DNA of 59,653 nucleotides from Rubrivivax sp. (lineage in GTDB: Bacteria; Pseudomonadota; Gammaproteobacteria; Burkholderiales; Burkholderiaceae): positions 1 to 59,653 of the forward strand of contig JAEUOZ010000030.1 in the NCBI GenBank assembly GCA_016790225.1, in the 5' to 3' direction. This document shows, one piece after another, positions 8,554 through 18,910 of this stretch; the stretch's first letter is position 1, and every line of letters starts with the position of its first letter. The translations under genes and the position numbers were made by a program. The notes below the pieces were generated by a model, which was given only the letters and a program-made list of their open reading frames with translations, was not told where the DNA came from and did no database searches.

Positions 8554-9399
8554 ATGCTCGCCTACCGCCACGCCTTTCACGCCGGCAACCACGCGGACGT
8601 GCTCAAGCACCTGGTCCTGATGCTGGTGCTGCAGCACCTCAACCAGAAGGACAAGGGCTGGCGCTATGTCGACACCCACGCCGGCGCGGGCGGCTATGCG
8701 CTGGATGGCGACTACGCCACACAGAAGGCCGAGGCGGCTCAGGGCATCGGCCGGCTCTGGGCGCGCGACGACCTGCCGCCCGCGGTGGCCGATTACGTGG
8801 GCCTGGTGCGCAGCCTCAATGCGCCCGGCGGGCCGCTGAAGCAATACCCCGGCTCGCCGTTGATCGCGCAGGCGCTGATGCGCCCGCAGGACCAGCTGCG
8901 CCTGTTCGAGCTGCACCCGACCGATCACCGCATCCTGGCCAGCGCTTTCGACGGCGATGCTTCGGTCGAGACGCGCATGGCGGACGGCTTCGATGGCTGC
9001 AAGGCGCTGCTGCCGCCGCCCACGCGGCGCGGTCTGGTGATGATCGACCCCGCGTACGAAGGCGAGCGCGACTATGCGCGCGTGGTGAGCACGCTGCGCG
9101 ATGCCCTGGGCCGCTTTGCCGACGGCAGCTACCTGGTCTGGTATCCGCAGGTGGGCAAGCTGGGCGCGCGCGAGCTGCCGCGGCGCCTGCAGGCCCTGGC
9201 GCCCAAGGGCTGGCTGCACGCGCGCCTGACCCTGGCCGCCCCGCAGGGCCAGGGCTACGGCATGGTGGGCAGCGGCGTCTTCCTGATCAACCCGCCCTAC
9301 ACGCTGCACGCCCAGCTGCAGCGCCTGCTGCCCTGGCTGGCGCAGGCGCTGTCGCAGATCGACGAGCCTCAGTGGCTGCTGGATCAGCGGGCGGTGTGA
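8554..9399 (+). CDS. rlmJ: 23S rRNA (adenine(2030)-N6)-methyltransferase
   Basis: 281 residues, the size of E. coli RlmJ (280). The family hallmark YRHAFHAGNHADVLKH opens the protein, THAGAGGY is the SAM-binding loop, and catalytic motif IV appears as D165-P-A-Y (MIDPAYEGERDY), with Ala in the third position instead of the common Pro. It methylates A2030 in 23S rRNA. Its 3' end overlaps the convergent XRE regulator gene by 16 bp. Confidence 0.93.
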   Translation: MLAYRHAFHAGNHADVLKHLVLMLVLQHLNQKDKGWRYVDTHAGAGGYALDGDYATQKAEAAQGIGRLWARDDLPPAVADYVGLVRSLNAPGGPLKQYPGSPLIAQALMRPQDQLRLFELHPTDHRILASAFDGDASVETRMADGFDGCKALLPPPTRRGLVMIDPAYEGERDYARVVSTLRDALGRFADGSYLVWYPQVGKLGARELPRRLQALAPKGWLHARLTLAAPQGQGYGMVGSGVFLINPPYTLHAQLQRLLPWLAQALSQIDEPQWLLDQRAV

Positions 9400-10190
9400 G
9401 CACGTGATGGAAGTGCAGCAGGCTCCGGCAGCCCCGCCAGGTGCGGCACCAGGGCGCCTTCACGCCGCAGATCGCGGAACACCGAAAACAGCCAGGAGCG
9501 CATGCCTATCACCAGCGTGAAGGGGCGCTTCTGATCGGGCGGCAGCTTGTGATCGGCCAGGTGCTGCTGCGCAAAGTCCTGCGCCACCCGCGCCAGGCGT
9601 TCGTTGAAGGCTGCGGCCAGGCCGCGGCCGATCTGGCCGTGCACCAGCATCAGCAGCTCGCCTTCGCCGTCAAAGCCGCCCTCGAAGAAGTCGCCCACCA
9701 CGTGTTCGCGGAAGTAGCGCATCACCGGGCCCTGAGGGCGCCAGCGCAGGGTCTTGGCCACCAGCAGGCGGTAGCGGTTGAGCGGCTTGAGCTCGATGAT
9801 GCCCAGGTGATCCAGTTGCGCCAGGCGTTGCACGGCTTCCGCTTCGCTCAGCGCATAGGTGCCCACGATCTGCTCGAAGGTCCATTGGCTCAGGCAGCAG
9901 ATGGCCACGAGCAGCAGCTTGCGCTCGGCCACCACGGCCATTTCCTGCTCCAGCGAAAGCTCGCGCCGCAGTGGCTGGGCATCGGCGACGCGACGCGCGA
10001 GTTCGGCGAAGTCCAGGTTCAGCACGCGCAGCACCTCGTCCACGCGCGACAGCGGCATGTCGGCCTGCGAGAACATGCGCTTGACGCTGGATTCGGCCAT
10101 GCCCAGATGGCCGGCCAGCTCGGCGTAGGTGACGCCGGCCGTCTTCAGCTCTGCCTTCAGCGCAGAAATCAGGTCGCGGGTGGATGACAT
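9384..10190 (-). CDS. XRE-type helix-turn-helix transcriptional regulator
   Basis: 268 residues. An N-terminal HTH (about 5-60) is readable as GVTYAELAGHLGMAESSVKRMFSQADMPLSRVDEV, followed by a long non-enzymatic domain with a winged-helix-like middle (SQWTFEQIVGTYALSEAEAVQRLAQLDHLGIIEL). Proteins of this architecture are widespread unnamed regulators in Burkholderiales. The target is unknown. Divergent from the Tat amidohydrolase (179 bp between starts), which could be its target. Confidence 0.8.
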   Translation of the reverse strand: MSSTRDLISALKAELKTAGVTYAELAGHLGMAESSVKRMFSQADMPLSRVDEVLRVLNLDFAELARRVADAQPLRRELSLEQEMAVVAERKLLLVAICCLSQWTFEQIVGTYALSEAEAVQRLAQLDHLGIIELKPLNRYRLLVAKTLRWRPQGPVMRYFREHVVGDFFEGGFDGEGELLMLVHGQIGRGLAAAFNERLARVAQDFAQQHLADHKLPPDQKRPFTLVIGMRSWLFSVFRDLRREGALVPHLAGLPEPAALPSRAHTAR

Positions 10191-10369
10191 CGGGTGGCGC
10201 GTGGGGGGCAGGGCGCGGATCGGGCGCTACCCGCTCACACCGGTATCGCACCCCGGTACCCACGGTTCACTGTAGCAGCCACCCGGAAGATCCCGCTGGC
10301 CGCGGCGGGCTGCGGCGGGCAGCATCGCGGCGCAGTCCCGGCCTTCTTCCGGGTCAAGGAATCTCCCCG

Positions 10370-11641
10370 ATGAGTGCATCCGGCCCCTACCTCGGCAGCC
10401 GCCGCCACTTCCTGTGCTGCGGCGCCGCGGCGCTGGCCGGGCTCCTGGGCAGCACCGCCGCCCAGGCCGCCCCCTGGGGCACGGCCTGCCGCCCGGGGCT
10501 GCCGGCGGGCGCGCAGGACTTTCTCGCCGCGGGCTGGCAGGGGCTGGATGCGGCGCTGCTGTGGGATGTGCACAGCCACCTGCTGGGCAATGGCGACAGC
10601 GGCTCGGGCGCCTTCCTGCATCCCAGCCTGACCCAGGGCTTCAACCTGATCGAGCGGGCGCGGCACCGCGTCATCCTGGATGCGGCTTGCGTGCCCGCCG
10701 ACGCAGCTTCCGTCGACCGCGCCTACGTCGAGCGCCTGCGCACGCTCACGCAGGACTTTCCGGCCGGCGCGCGCTGGCTGCTGTTTGCCTTCGAACAAGC
10801 GCATGACGATCAGGGCCGGCCGGACCGCGAGCGCACGACGATGTACGTGCCCGATGCCTACACGGCGGCGGTGGCACAGGCGCAGGCGCCGGTCTTCGGC
10901 TGGGTGGCTTCGATCCACCCCTACCGCGACGATGCACTGAGCCGGCTGGAGCAGGCGGCCCAGCGCGGCACGGCAGCCATCAAGTGGCTGCCCGGCGCGA
11001 TGAACATCGATCTGCGCGATCGCCGCTGCCGCCCCTTCTACGACCGGCTGGCGCGCCTGGGCCTGCCGCTGATCGTGCACTGCGGCGAAGAGAAGGCCGT
11101 GCCCGGCGCGCGGCGCCACGATCTGGGCAACCCCCTGCATGTGCGCGAGCCGCTGAACCTGGGCGTTCGGGTGATCGTGGCGCACTGCGCCTCGCTGGGC
11201 GAGGCCGAAGACAGCGACAAGCCCTCGGCGCCGCTGGTGCCGGCCTTCGATCTCTTCGCCCGGCTGATGGGCCACGCGGCCTGGGAGGGCCAGCTGTGGG
11301 GCGACCTCTCGGCGGTCTTCCAGGCCAACCGGCGCCCCGAGGTCTGGCACGCGCTGCTGCAGCGCAGCGGGTGGCACGGCCGCCTGCTGCACGGATCCGA
11401 CTACCCGCTGCCGGGCCTGAGCCTGCTCACGCGGCTGGGCAAGCTGCGCGCCGCGGGGCTGATCGACGAGACGCAGGAGACGCAGCTGGACACGCTGCGC
11501 GAGCACAACCCGCTGCTCTTTGACCTGATGCTCAAGCGCAGCCTGCAGCTGGGCTCGCAGCGCTTCGACGCTGCAGTGTTTGCCACGCGGCGGGCCTTTC
11601 CGGCCTCGGCTGGCGGCACCGCCACGGCCCCGGGCGGCTGA
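10370..11641 (+). CDS. Tat-exported amidohydrolase family protein
   Basis: 423 residues. The start at ATG 10370 places a twin-arginine signal at the N-terminus (SRRHFLCCGAAALAGLLGSTAAQA), so the enzyme should be folded before export. TIM-barrel metal-hydrolase marks: DVHSHLLG (HxH-like), Lys in AIKWLPGAMNID, PLIVHCGEE, VIVAHCAS and the Asp of LLHGSDYPLPG. This fits the amidohydrolase-2 superfamily; the substrate is unknown. It is followed 122 bp later by the membrane/DUF2145 gene pair. Confidence 0.82.
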   Translation: MSASGPYLGSRRHFLCCGAAALAGLLGSTAAQAAPWGTACRPGLPAGAQDFLAAGWQGLDAALLWDVHSHLLGNGDSGSGAFLHPSLTQGFNLIERARHRVILDAACVPADAASVDRAYVERLRTLTQDFPAGARWLLFAFEQAHDDQGRPDRERTTMYVPDAYTAAVAQAQAPVFGWVASIHPYRDDALSRLEQAAQRGTAAIKWLPGAMNIDLRDRRCRPFYDRLARLGLPLIVHCGEEKAVPGARRHDLGNPLHVREPLNLGVRVIVAHCASLGEAEDSDKPSAPLVPAFDLFARLMGHAAWEGQLWGDLSAVFQANRRPEVWHALLQRSGWHGRLLHGSDYPLPGLSLLTRLGKLRAAGLIDETQETQLDTLREHNPLLFDLMLKRSLQLGSQRFDAAVFATRRAFPASAGGTATAPGG

Positions 11642-11763
11642 GCGCCGGGGCGCTTGCCGTGATACCGGCAGGCGCGCCAGCGGCCACCTGCAGCAAAGCC
11701 TTTGACCCCCGGTGCAGCGCGCCAGAAGATCCTGACCGTGTTCAACGATCCGGCGCCTTCACC

Positions 11764-12300
11764 ATGACCGACACCCGTCTTCCGATCCACTGTCCGCAGG
11801 CGGCCTCCAACGTCCGACCTGAGCCGACCGACGGCACGCTGTCGCAGCGTACCGCGGCCGGCGCGAAGCCCGCGCTGCGCCGTCGGGCGGCCGCTGCCGC
11901 GCTGATGTCCACCCTGATGGCTGCGCTGGTGGCGCTGCCCTTCGCAGCCGTGCCGTCGGCGCAGGCGCAGTCGGATCTGTCCGAAGCCAGCGGGCTGTCG
12001 CTGCTGCCGGTGGCGATCTCGGTCGCTGCACCGGTGCTGCTGGTCGCCGGCGGTGCGGTGCTCACCGTGAAGTCGGTCGAGGCCTCGGCGCAGGGCACGG
12101 TCTGGGTTCTGGAGCGAGGCTCGGACGGTGCGCGCGCCAGCCTGCGCTTTGCGGGCCAGGCCTCGGCCCTGGCGGGCACGGCGCTGGTGGTGACGGCCGT
12201 CTCGGCTGGCTGGGTGCTCTCCGCCGCCGGCACGGCGGTGGCCTTCATCCCCAATGAGATCGGGCGTGCGCTGATGCACGACGAAAGGATCGGGCGATGA
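11764..12300 (+). CDS. Exported hypothetical membrane protein, partner of the DUF2145 gene
   Basis: 178 residues from ATG 11764; an earlier in-frame ATG at 11659 would add 35 residues without family character. A cleavable signal is likely (AAAAALMSTLMAALVALPFAAVPSAQA). It is followed by two hydrophobic stretches, LLPVAISVAAPVLLVAGGAV and ALVVTAVSAGWVLSAAGTAVAF, flanking the short soluble segment TVWVLERGSDGARASLRFAG. Its stop overlaps the next start (ATGA), so the two are translationally coupled and probably work together in the envelope. No function is known. Confidence 0.75.
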   Translation: MTDTRLPIHCPQAASNVRPEPTDGTLSQRTAAGAKPALRRRAAAAALMSTLMAALVALPFAAVPSAQAQSDLSEASGLSLLPVAISVAAPVLLVAGGAVLTVKSVEASAQGTVWVLERGSDGARASLRFAGQASALAGTALVVTAVSAGWVLSAAGTAVAFIPNEIGRALMHDERIGR

Positions 12301-13133
12301 ACACGCACCCGCACTCTGGTCTGCGCCCCGGGCTTCGCCACACGCTGGCCAGCCTGCTGCTGGCCCTGGCCGGCGCGTCCCTCACCCTGCCCGCCCTGGC
12401 CGGGCGTCCCTGCGAAGACGCGCCGCTGAGCGTAGAGGCCATCGACAAGGGCCTGCGTCTGGCCGAGAACCTGCAGCGCCGGCTGGATGCCACCGGCGCG
12501 CAGGTGGTGGTGCTGGCGCGCGCGGGCCAGGATCTCTCCGCCTACGGGCTGCGCTGGTCGCACCTGGGGCTGGCCTATCGCGAAGGTGATGGCGAGCGCG
12601 CGCACTGGCGCGTGGTGCACAAGCTCAATCACTGCGGCACGGCGCAGGCTGCGCTGTACCGCCAGGGCCTGGGGCCGTTCTTCCTGGATCGGCCTTTCCG
12701 CTACGAGGCCGCCTTTGTCGAGCTGAGCGCGCAGGCGCAGGCGCAGCTGCTGCCGCTGCTGCGTGACAACGCGGCGGTGCAGCGCCTGCACGAGCCGCGC
12801 TACAACATGGTGGCCTACCCCTGGGCCACGCTCTATCAGCAGAGCAACCAGTGGGCGATCGAGACCCTGGCTGCGGCGATGGAACCCCAGGCCGCCACGC
12901 GGCGCCAGGCGCAGGCCTGGCTGCAGCTGCGCGGCTACGAGCCCAGCGTGCTGCGCATCGGCGCCTTCACGCGCCTGGGCGCCCAGGTGACGCGCGCCAA
13001 CGTCGCCTTCGACGATCATCCCAACCGCGAGCGCTTTGCCGACCGCATCGCCACGGTCAGCGTGGATTCGGTGTTCGAGTGGCTGCAGCGCAGCGGCCTG
13101 GGCGAAGGCGCGGTCGTGCGCGTGAGCCTCTGA
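12297..13133 (+). CDS. DUF2145 family secreted protein
   Basis: 278 residues with an N-terminal signal (SLLLALAGASLTLPALAG). The DUF2145 core is recognisable by SAYGLRWSHLGLAYREGDG, WRVVHKLNHCGT, LYRQGLGPFFLD and EPRYNMVAYPWATLYQQSNQWAIE. Together these resemble a papain-like (NlpC/YiiX-type) fold with conserved His and Asn/Gln, but enzymatic activity is not established. Four-base overlap with the upstream membrane protein gene. Confidence 0.82.
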   Translation: MNTHPHSGLRPGLRHTLASLLLALAGASLTLPALAGRPCEDAPLSVEAIDKGLRLAENLQRRLDATGAQVVVLARAGQDLSAYGLRWSHLGLAYREGDGERAHWRVVHKLNHCGTAQAALYRQGLGPFFLDRPFRYEAAFVELSAQAQAQLLPLLRDNAAVQRLHEPRYNMVAYPWATLYQQSNQWAIETLAAAMEPQAATRRQAQAWLQLRGYEPSVLRIGAFTRLGAQVTRANVAFDDHPNRERFADRIATVSVDSVFEWLQRSGLGEGAVVRVSL

Positions 13134-13147
13134 GCGGCCCCGCACCG

Positions 13148-15130
13148 ATGCCAGCGACGACCAACCCCCGCACCACTGCCTGCCACACCCTGCCACACCC
13201 CGCCGCCGTGAACACGTCCGCCTCTGCACACCCTGCCGCCCTGGCGGCGCCATCCGCGCACCCCAGCCAGTTCCAGCTCCTGCGGCAGCGGCGCTTTGCA
13301 CCCTTCTTCTTCACGCAGTTCCTGGGCGCGGCCAACGACAACCTGTTCAAGTTTGCGCTGACGGTGATGCTCACCTACCAGCTGCAGCTGGCGTGGCTGC
13401 CGCCGGCCATGGCGGGCCTGGTGATCGGCGCGCTGTTCATCCTGCCCTTCCTGCTGTTTTCCGCCACCAGCGGGCAGCTGGCCGACAAATGGGAGAAGAC
13501 ACGCCTGATCCGCGCCGTCAAGACGCTGGAGATCGGCATCATGGCGCTGGCCGCCTGGGGGCTGGTGGCGCAGCAGGTACCGCTGCTGCTGCTGTGCATC
13601 TTCCTGCTCGGACTGCACTCCACGCTCTTCGGCCCGGTGAAGTACGCCTACCTGCCACAGCACCTGAGCGAGCGGGAGCTCACCGGCGGCAACGGCATGG
13701 TGGAGATGGGCACGTTCGTGGCCATCCTGCTGGGCAACCTAGCGGGCGGGCTGCTGATCGCCTGGCCCGGCATCGGCGCGCCGGCCGTGGGGGCGGGCTG
13801 CCTGCTGCTGGCCGTCGCCGGGCGCCTGACGGCGCAGGCCGTGCCGCTGTCGCCGGCCACCGATCCGACGCTAAAGATCAACTGGAACCCGGTGAGCGAG
13901 ACCTGGCGCAACCTGAGGCTGGCGCATGGCAACCGGGTGGTCTTCCGCTCGCTGCTGGGCATCTCCTGGATGTGGTTCTTCGGCGCCGTCTTCCTGGCCA
14001 GCTTTCCGGCCTTCGCCAAGGACGTGCTGCACGGCAACGAGCATGTGGCTTCGCTGCTGCTGGTGGTCTTTTCGCTGGGCATCGGCACCGGCAGCCTGCT
14101 GTGCGAGACGCTCTCGCGCCGCCACGTGGAGATCGGCCTCGTGCCGGTGGGCGCGATCGGCATGACGGTCTTCGCAGTGGACCTGTACTTCGCCTCGCGG
14201 GGCCTGCCCGCGGGGCCGGCGCAGACGCTGCCGGTCTTTCTCTCGCAGCCGGTTCATGCCCGTGTGCTGCTGGATCTGGCGGCGCTGGCCTTGTGCGCCG
14301 GGCTCTACAGCGTGCCGATGTATGCGCTGATCCAGCTGCGCTGCCAGGCCACGCACCGGGCGCGCATCATCGCCGCCAACAACATCCTCAATGCGCTGTT
14401 CATGATCGCCAGCGCGCTGCTGGCCGGCGCGCTGCTGAGTGCGGGCTTCAGCGTGCCCCAGCTCTTCCTGCTGCTGGGTCTGGCCAATGCGCTGGTCGCG
14501 GCCTACATCTTTCTGCTGGTGCCGGAGTACCTGCTGCGGTTCGTCGCCTTCGTGCTCTCGCGCCTGGTCTACCGCTTCAAGGTCGAGGGCGATCAGCACA
14601 TCCCCACGCAAGGCGCGGCGCTGCTGATCGCCAACCACGTGAGCTTTGTCGACGCGGTGCTGCTGATGGCCGCAAGCCCAAGGCCGATCCGCTTCGTGAT
14701 GGATGCCGGCATCTTCCGGCTGCCGCTGCTGGGGGCCCTGTTCCGTCTGGCCAAGGCCATCCCGATCAGCCCGCGCAGCCGCGACGAAGCCACCTACGAG
14801 GCCGCCTTTGCACGCGCGCGGGCGGCGCTGGACGAAGGCGAGCTGCTGTGCCTCTTTCCGGAAGGCGGCATCACGCGCGACGGCACGCTGCAGCCTTTCA
14901 AGCCCGGCGTGCTGAAGATCCTGCAGACGCACCCGGTGCCGGTGGTGCCCATCGCGCTGAACCACCTCTGGGGCTCCTATTTCTCGCGCGTCGAGGCCGG
15001 TCGCGCGATGGTGCGCCCCTTCCGGCGCGGCCTCTTCAGCCGCGTGGGCCTGGTGGCCGGTGCGCCCTTGCCTGGCGGCAGTGCCACCCTGGACACGATG
15101 CAGGCGCGGGTGGCGGCCCTGATGCGCTGA
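13148..15130 (+). CDS. Fused lysophospholipid transporter (MFS) and 1-acyl-glycerophosphate acyltransferase
   Basis: 660 residues from ATG 13148 (an alternative GTG lies at 13208). Residues about 45-440 form an LplT-like MFS transporter beginning RRFAPFFFTQFLGAANDNLFK. Residues about 475-650 form a PlsC domain with the HX4D motif at His497/Asp502 (NHVSFVD) and FPEGGITRDG. It probably flips lysophospholipids inward and re-acylates them. Related proteins carry a third, C-terminal AMP-forming acyl-ACP synthetase domain (Aas); it is missing here, so acyl donor supply must come from elsewhere. Confidence 0.87.
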   Translation: MPATTNPRTTACHTLPHPAAVNTSASAHPAALAAPSAHPSQFQLLRQRRFAPFFFTQFLGAANDNLFKFALTVMLTYQLQLAWLPPAMAGLVIGALFILPFLLFSATSGQLADKWEKTRLIRAVKTLEIGIMALAAWGLVAQQVPLLLLCIFLLGLHSTLFGPVKYAYLPQHLSERELTGGNGMVEMGTFVAILLGNLAGGLLIAWPGIGAPAVGAGCLLLAVAGRLTAQAVPLSPATDPTLKINWNPVSETWRNLRLAHGNRVVFRSLLGISWMWFFGAVFLASFPAFAKDVLHGNEHVASLLLVVFSLGIGTGSLLCETLSRRHVEIGLVPVGAIGMTVFAVDLYFASRGLPAGPAQTLPVFLSQPVHARVLLDLAALALCAGLYSVPMYALIQLRCQATHRARIIAANNILNALFMIASALLAGALLSAGFSVPQLFLLLGLANALVAAYIFLLVPEYLLRFVAFVLSRLVYRFKVEGDQHIPTQGAALLIANHVSFVDAVLLMAASPRPIRFVMDAGIFRLPLLGALFRLAKAIPISPRSRDEATYEAAFARARAALDEGELLCLFPEGGITRDGTLQPFKPGVLKILQTHPVPVVPIALNHLWGSYFSRVEAGRAMVRPFRRGLFSRVGLVAGAPLPGGSATLDTMQARVAALMR

Positions 15131-15248
15131 GCGCGGCCGATCCGCGACCGATGGCCTGCCCGATCCTCGGCCCGATCCCCGGTCCGCTCAGGGTGCGGCG
15201 CGCAGCGCGCCGGACCCGAGCGCCCGACTTTGGATAAGCTTCGCCGCC

Positions 15249-15929
15249 ATGCCCCTGAACCTGAGCCGCACCGCCTGGGCGTACATCGCCCCCTTCATCC
15301 TCTTCATGCTGCTGCTGGCGCTGCGCGGTGCCGCGCCGCAGGACGGCAGCTGGGGTTTCGACGTGCGCTGGCTGTATGCCGTGCAGACCCTGCTCGTGGG
15401 CGGCCTGCTCATGCTGCTCTGGCGCCACTACGGTGAACTGTTTGCCCAGAATCTGCCCAGCGCCCGCGAGCTGCTGCTGGCGGTGGCGCTGGGCGTGGGC
15501 GTCTTCGTGCTGTGGATCCACCTGGATGCACCCTGGATGCTGCTGGGCGAGCCCGCCGCAGGCTTCGTGCCGCTGGATGGGCAAGGGCAGCTGATCTGGG
15601 CGCTGGTGGCCTTCCGGCTGCTGGGCGCGGCCGTGGTGGTGCCGGTGATGGAAGAGCTCTTCTGGCGCTCGTTCCTGATGCGCTGGATCGACCGGCCGGT
15701 CTTCGAATCGGTGGATCCGCAGAGCGTGAGCCTGAAGGCCATCGTGCTGTCGACCTTCGTCTTCACGCTGGCGCACACGCAGTGGCTGGCCGCGATCATC
15801 GCCGGCCTGGCCTATGCGCTGATCTACCGCTTCACCGGCAAGCTCTGGACTGCCGTGATCGCGCATGCGGTCACCAACGGGCTGCTGGGCTGGTGGGTGC
15901 TGCGCACGGGGCAGTGGCAGTTCTGGTAA
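15249..15929 (+). CDS. CPBP (CAAX) family intramembrane metalloprotease, exosortase-associated type
   Basis: 226 residues with about six to seven membrane segments. The glutamate-zipper motif is intact: E135-E136-L-F-W-R140 (VPVMEELFWRSF), then His in TLAHTQW and His/Asn in IAHAVTNG. The length and the WIHLDAPWMLLGE region fit the CAAX prenyl protease-related protein often found in PEP-CTERM/exosortase betaproteobacteria. No exosortase is in this window. Substrates are unknown. Convergent with tgt. Confidence 0.85.
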   Translation: MPLNLSRTAWAYIAPFILFMLLLALRGAAPQDGSWGFDVRWLYAVQTLLVGGLLMLLWRHYGELFAQNLPSARELLLAVALGVGVFVLWIHLDAPWMLLGEPAAGFVPLDGQGQLIWALVAFRLLGAAVVVPVMEELFWRSFLMRWIDRPVFESVDPQSVSLKAIVLSTFVFTLAHTQWLAAIIAGLAYALIYRFTGKLWTAVIAHAVTNGLLGWWVLRTGQWQFW

Positions 15930-15974
15930 GGGGCGGGTGCCTCGGCCAGGCCCGCGCGCCCGGGCCCGGGGGCC

Positions 15975-17165
<1,191 letters not shown>

Positions 17166-17202
17166 TCAGGGGCCCCGGGGCGCACACGCGCCCGAAGACG
17201 GC

Positions 17203-17589
17203 TCAGGGCTTGGCCGCAGCCGGCTTCAGCGCCAGGATCCAGGACACGAGCTTCTTGGCCTCGGGCTCCTTGATGGCCACGGCGTTGGGCGGCATGGCCA
17301 GGCCGGAGACCTTGCCCTTCCAGTGGCTGTCATAGGGGTTGGAGCCCTTGAGCACGGTCTGCGTCAGCGTCGCCTCGGCCTTCTTGTCGCCCTTGTACTT
17401 GGCGGCCACGTCGCGCCAGGGGGGGCCGATCGGCGCCAGGCCGTCCGGGCCCTTGGCGCCGGGCTCCAGGCTGTGGCAGGTCATGCAGCCGCTGTCGGTG
17501 GCCAGCTTGAGCATGGCCTTGTCGTCGGCCTGCGCGGGCAGCGCAGCCAGGCAGGCCAGGGTCGCGGCCAGCGTCATGTGAAGCTTCAT
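17203..17589 (-). CDS. Periplasmic class I cytochrome c
   Basis: 128 residues. A signal peptide (MKLHMTLAATLACLAALPAQA) is followed by one heme site C35-M-T-C38-H39 and a likely axial Met in SGLAMPPN. The fold resembles small c-551/c-552-type electron carriers donating to terminal oxidases or peroxidases. It is inserted between queA and tgt, genes it has no functional link to. An FNR-like box at 17684-17697 suggests induction at low oxygen, which suits a respiratory carrier. Confidence 0.9.
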   Translation of the reverse strand: MKLHMTLAATLACLAALPAQADDKAMLKLATDSGCMTCHSLEPGAKGPDGLAPIGPPWRDVAAKYKGDKKAEATLTQTVLKGSNPYDSHWKGKVSGLAMPPNAVAIKEPEAKKLVSWILALKPAAAKP

Positions 17590-17656
17590 CGATCACTCCT
17601 TGCGCAAATGGGATGCAGGATGCAAGCCGGGCCCGAAAGTGAGCCCGAACAGGCGC

Positions 17657-17697
17657 AAGTTAGGCAGATGGGGGCGGCGGCGCTTGACCCCGCTCAA
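17657..17697 (-). promoter_or_regulatory. FNR-type site and promoter upstream of cytochrome c
   Basis: TTGACCCCGCTCAA (17684-17697) has both FNR half-sites, TTGA-N6-TCAA. On the minus strand a weak -10 TAACTT lies at 17662-17657, putting a start near 17650. The site centre is then about 40.5 bp upstream, as at class II FNR promoters, and the leader to the ATG at 17589 is about 60 nt. The start site is predicted only from spacing. Confidence 0.55.
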
Positions 17698-17848
17698 GGC
17701 CTTCGCAGGGATTGCCAGGCTGCAACAACCCCGGCGTGGCCGGTACGCGACAACGCTCCAGCCTGGAGCAGCTGAGTCCGGGCGTTGGGGGCTTCGGTGC
17801 TTCGGGCTGACCCTGGCCGCCACGCGCAAGGGGCACGGGCGATCAGCC

Positions 17849-18892
17849 TCAGCGGCGCGCCAGCAGCATCGAATCGCCGTAGCTGAAGAAGCGGTAGCGC
17901 TGTGCGATCGCGTGGCGGTACAGCGCCTGGATCTGCGCGTGCCCGGCGAAGGCGCTCACCAGCATCATCAGGGTGCTGCGCGGCAGGTGGAAGTTGGTGA
18001 TCAGCCGATCGACGACGCGGAACTGAAAGCCCGGCGTGATGAAGATGTCGGTGTCGCCCGTCATCGGCTGCAGGCGCCCGCTGCGCGCAGCGGACTCCAG
18101 CGAGCGCACGGTCGTGGTGCCCACGGCGACGATGCGGCCGCCCGCGGCGCGTGTGCGCTCGATGGCCTGCACGGTGTCCTCACCCACCTCGAACCACTCG
18201 CTGTGCATGGTGTGCTGCGCCAGATCGTCGGCGCGCACCGGCTGGAAGGTGCCGGCGCCGACATGCAGCGTGACACGCGCGCTGGCCACGCCGCGCTGCG
18301 CGAGGGCCTGCAGCACGCCGTCGTCGAAGTGCAGCGCGGCCGTCGGCGCGGCCACGGCACCGGGGCGCGCGGCAAAGACGGTCTGGTAGCGGCGCTCGTC
18401 CTCGGCCGTGTCGGCATGCTCGATGTAGGGCGGCAGCGGCACATGCCCGTGTGCGGCCAGCAGCGCCAGCGGATCTGCCGGAAAGCGCAGGCGAAAGAGG
18501 CCGTCCTGCGGGCCGCCGCGGCCCAGCACCTCGGCCTCGAAGGCCCCCCCCGCCAGCAGCAGGCGGGCCCCGGCGCGTGGCGACTTGCTGGCGCGCAGGT
18601 GCGCCCAGACCTCGTGATCGGGCAGAACGCGCTCGACCAGCAGCTCCAGCGCCCCGCCGCTGGCCTTGTGGCCGTAGAGCCGCGCCTTGATGACCTGCGT
18701 GTCGTTGAAGACCAGCAGATCGCCGGGCGACAGCAGCGCGGGCAGTTCGCGAAACTGGCGATCGGCCGGCACCGGCTCGCGCCCGTCCAGCAGGCGCGAG
18801 GCGCTGCGCTCGGGCAGCGGGTGCTGGGCGATCAGTTCCGGCGGCAGCTCGAAATCAAAATCGGCCGTGGTCCAGACGCGTTCAGTGGGCAT
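17849..18892 (-). CDS. queA: S-adenosylmethionine:tRNA ribosyltransferase-isomerase
   Basis: 347 residues, matching QueA. It transfers the ribosyl part of SAM to preQ1-tRNA to make epoxyqueuosine. Clear family marks: [25 protein letters not shown] at the start, [60 protein letters not shown], and the C-terminal FSYGDSMLL. It lies 18 bp downstream of PBP1A on the same strand, so the two may be cotranscribed. Confidence 0.96.
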   Translation of the reverse strand: MPTERVWTTADFDFELPPELIAQHPLPERSASRLLDGREPVPADRQFRELPALLSPGDLLVFNDTQVIKARLYGHKASGGALELLVERVLPDHEVWAHLRASKSPRAGARLLLAGGAFEAEVLGRGGPQDGLFRLRFPADPLALLAAHGHVPLPPYIEHADTAEDERRYQTVFAARPGAVAAPTAALHFDDGVLQALAQRGVASARVTLHVGAGTFQPVRADDLAQHTMHSEWFEVGEDTVQAIERTRAAGGRIVAVGTTTVRSLESAARSGRLQPMTGDTDIFITPGFQFRVVDRLITNFHLPRSTLMMLVSAFAGHAQIQALYRHAIAQRYRFFSYGDSMLLARR

Positions 18893-18910
18893 CGCGGCAT
18901 TCCCGCCGGT

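Noticed and set aside
17593..17829. 78-codon minus frame upstream of the cytochrome c gene
   Set aside because: No signal, family or good ribosome site, and it overlies the FNR site and promoter.
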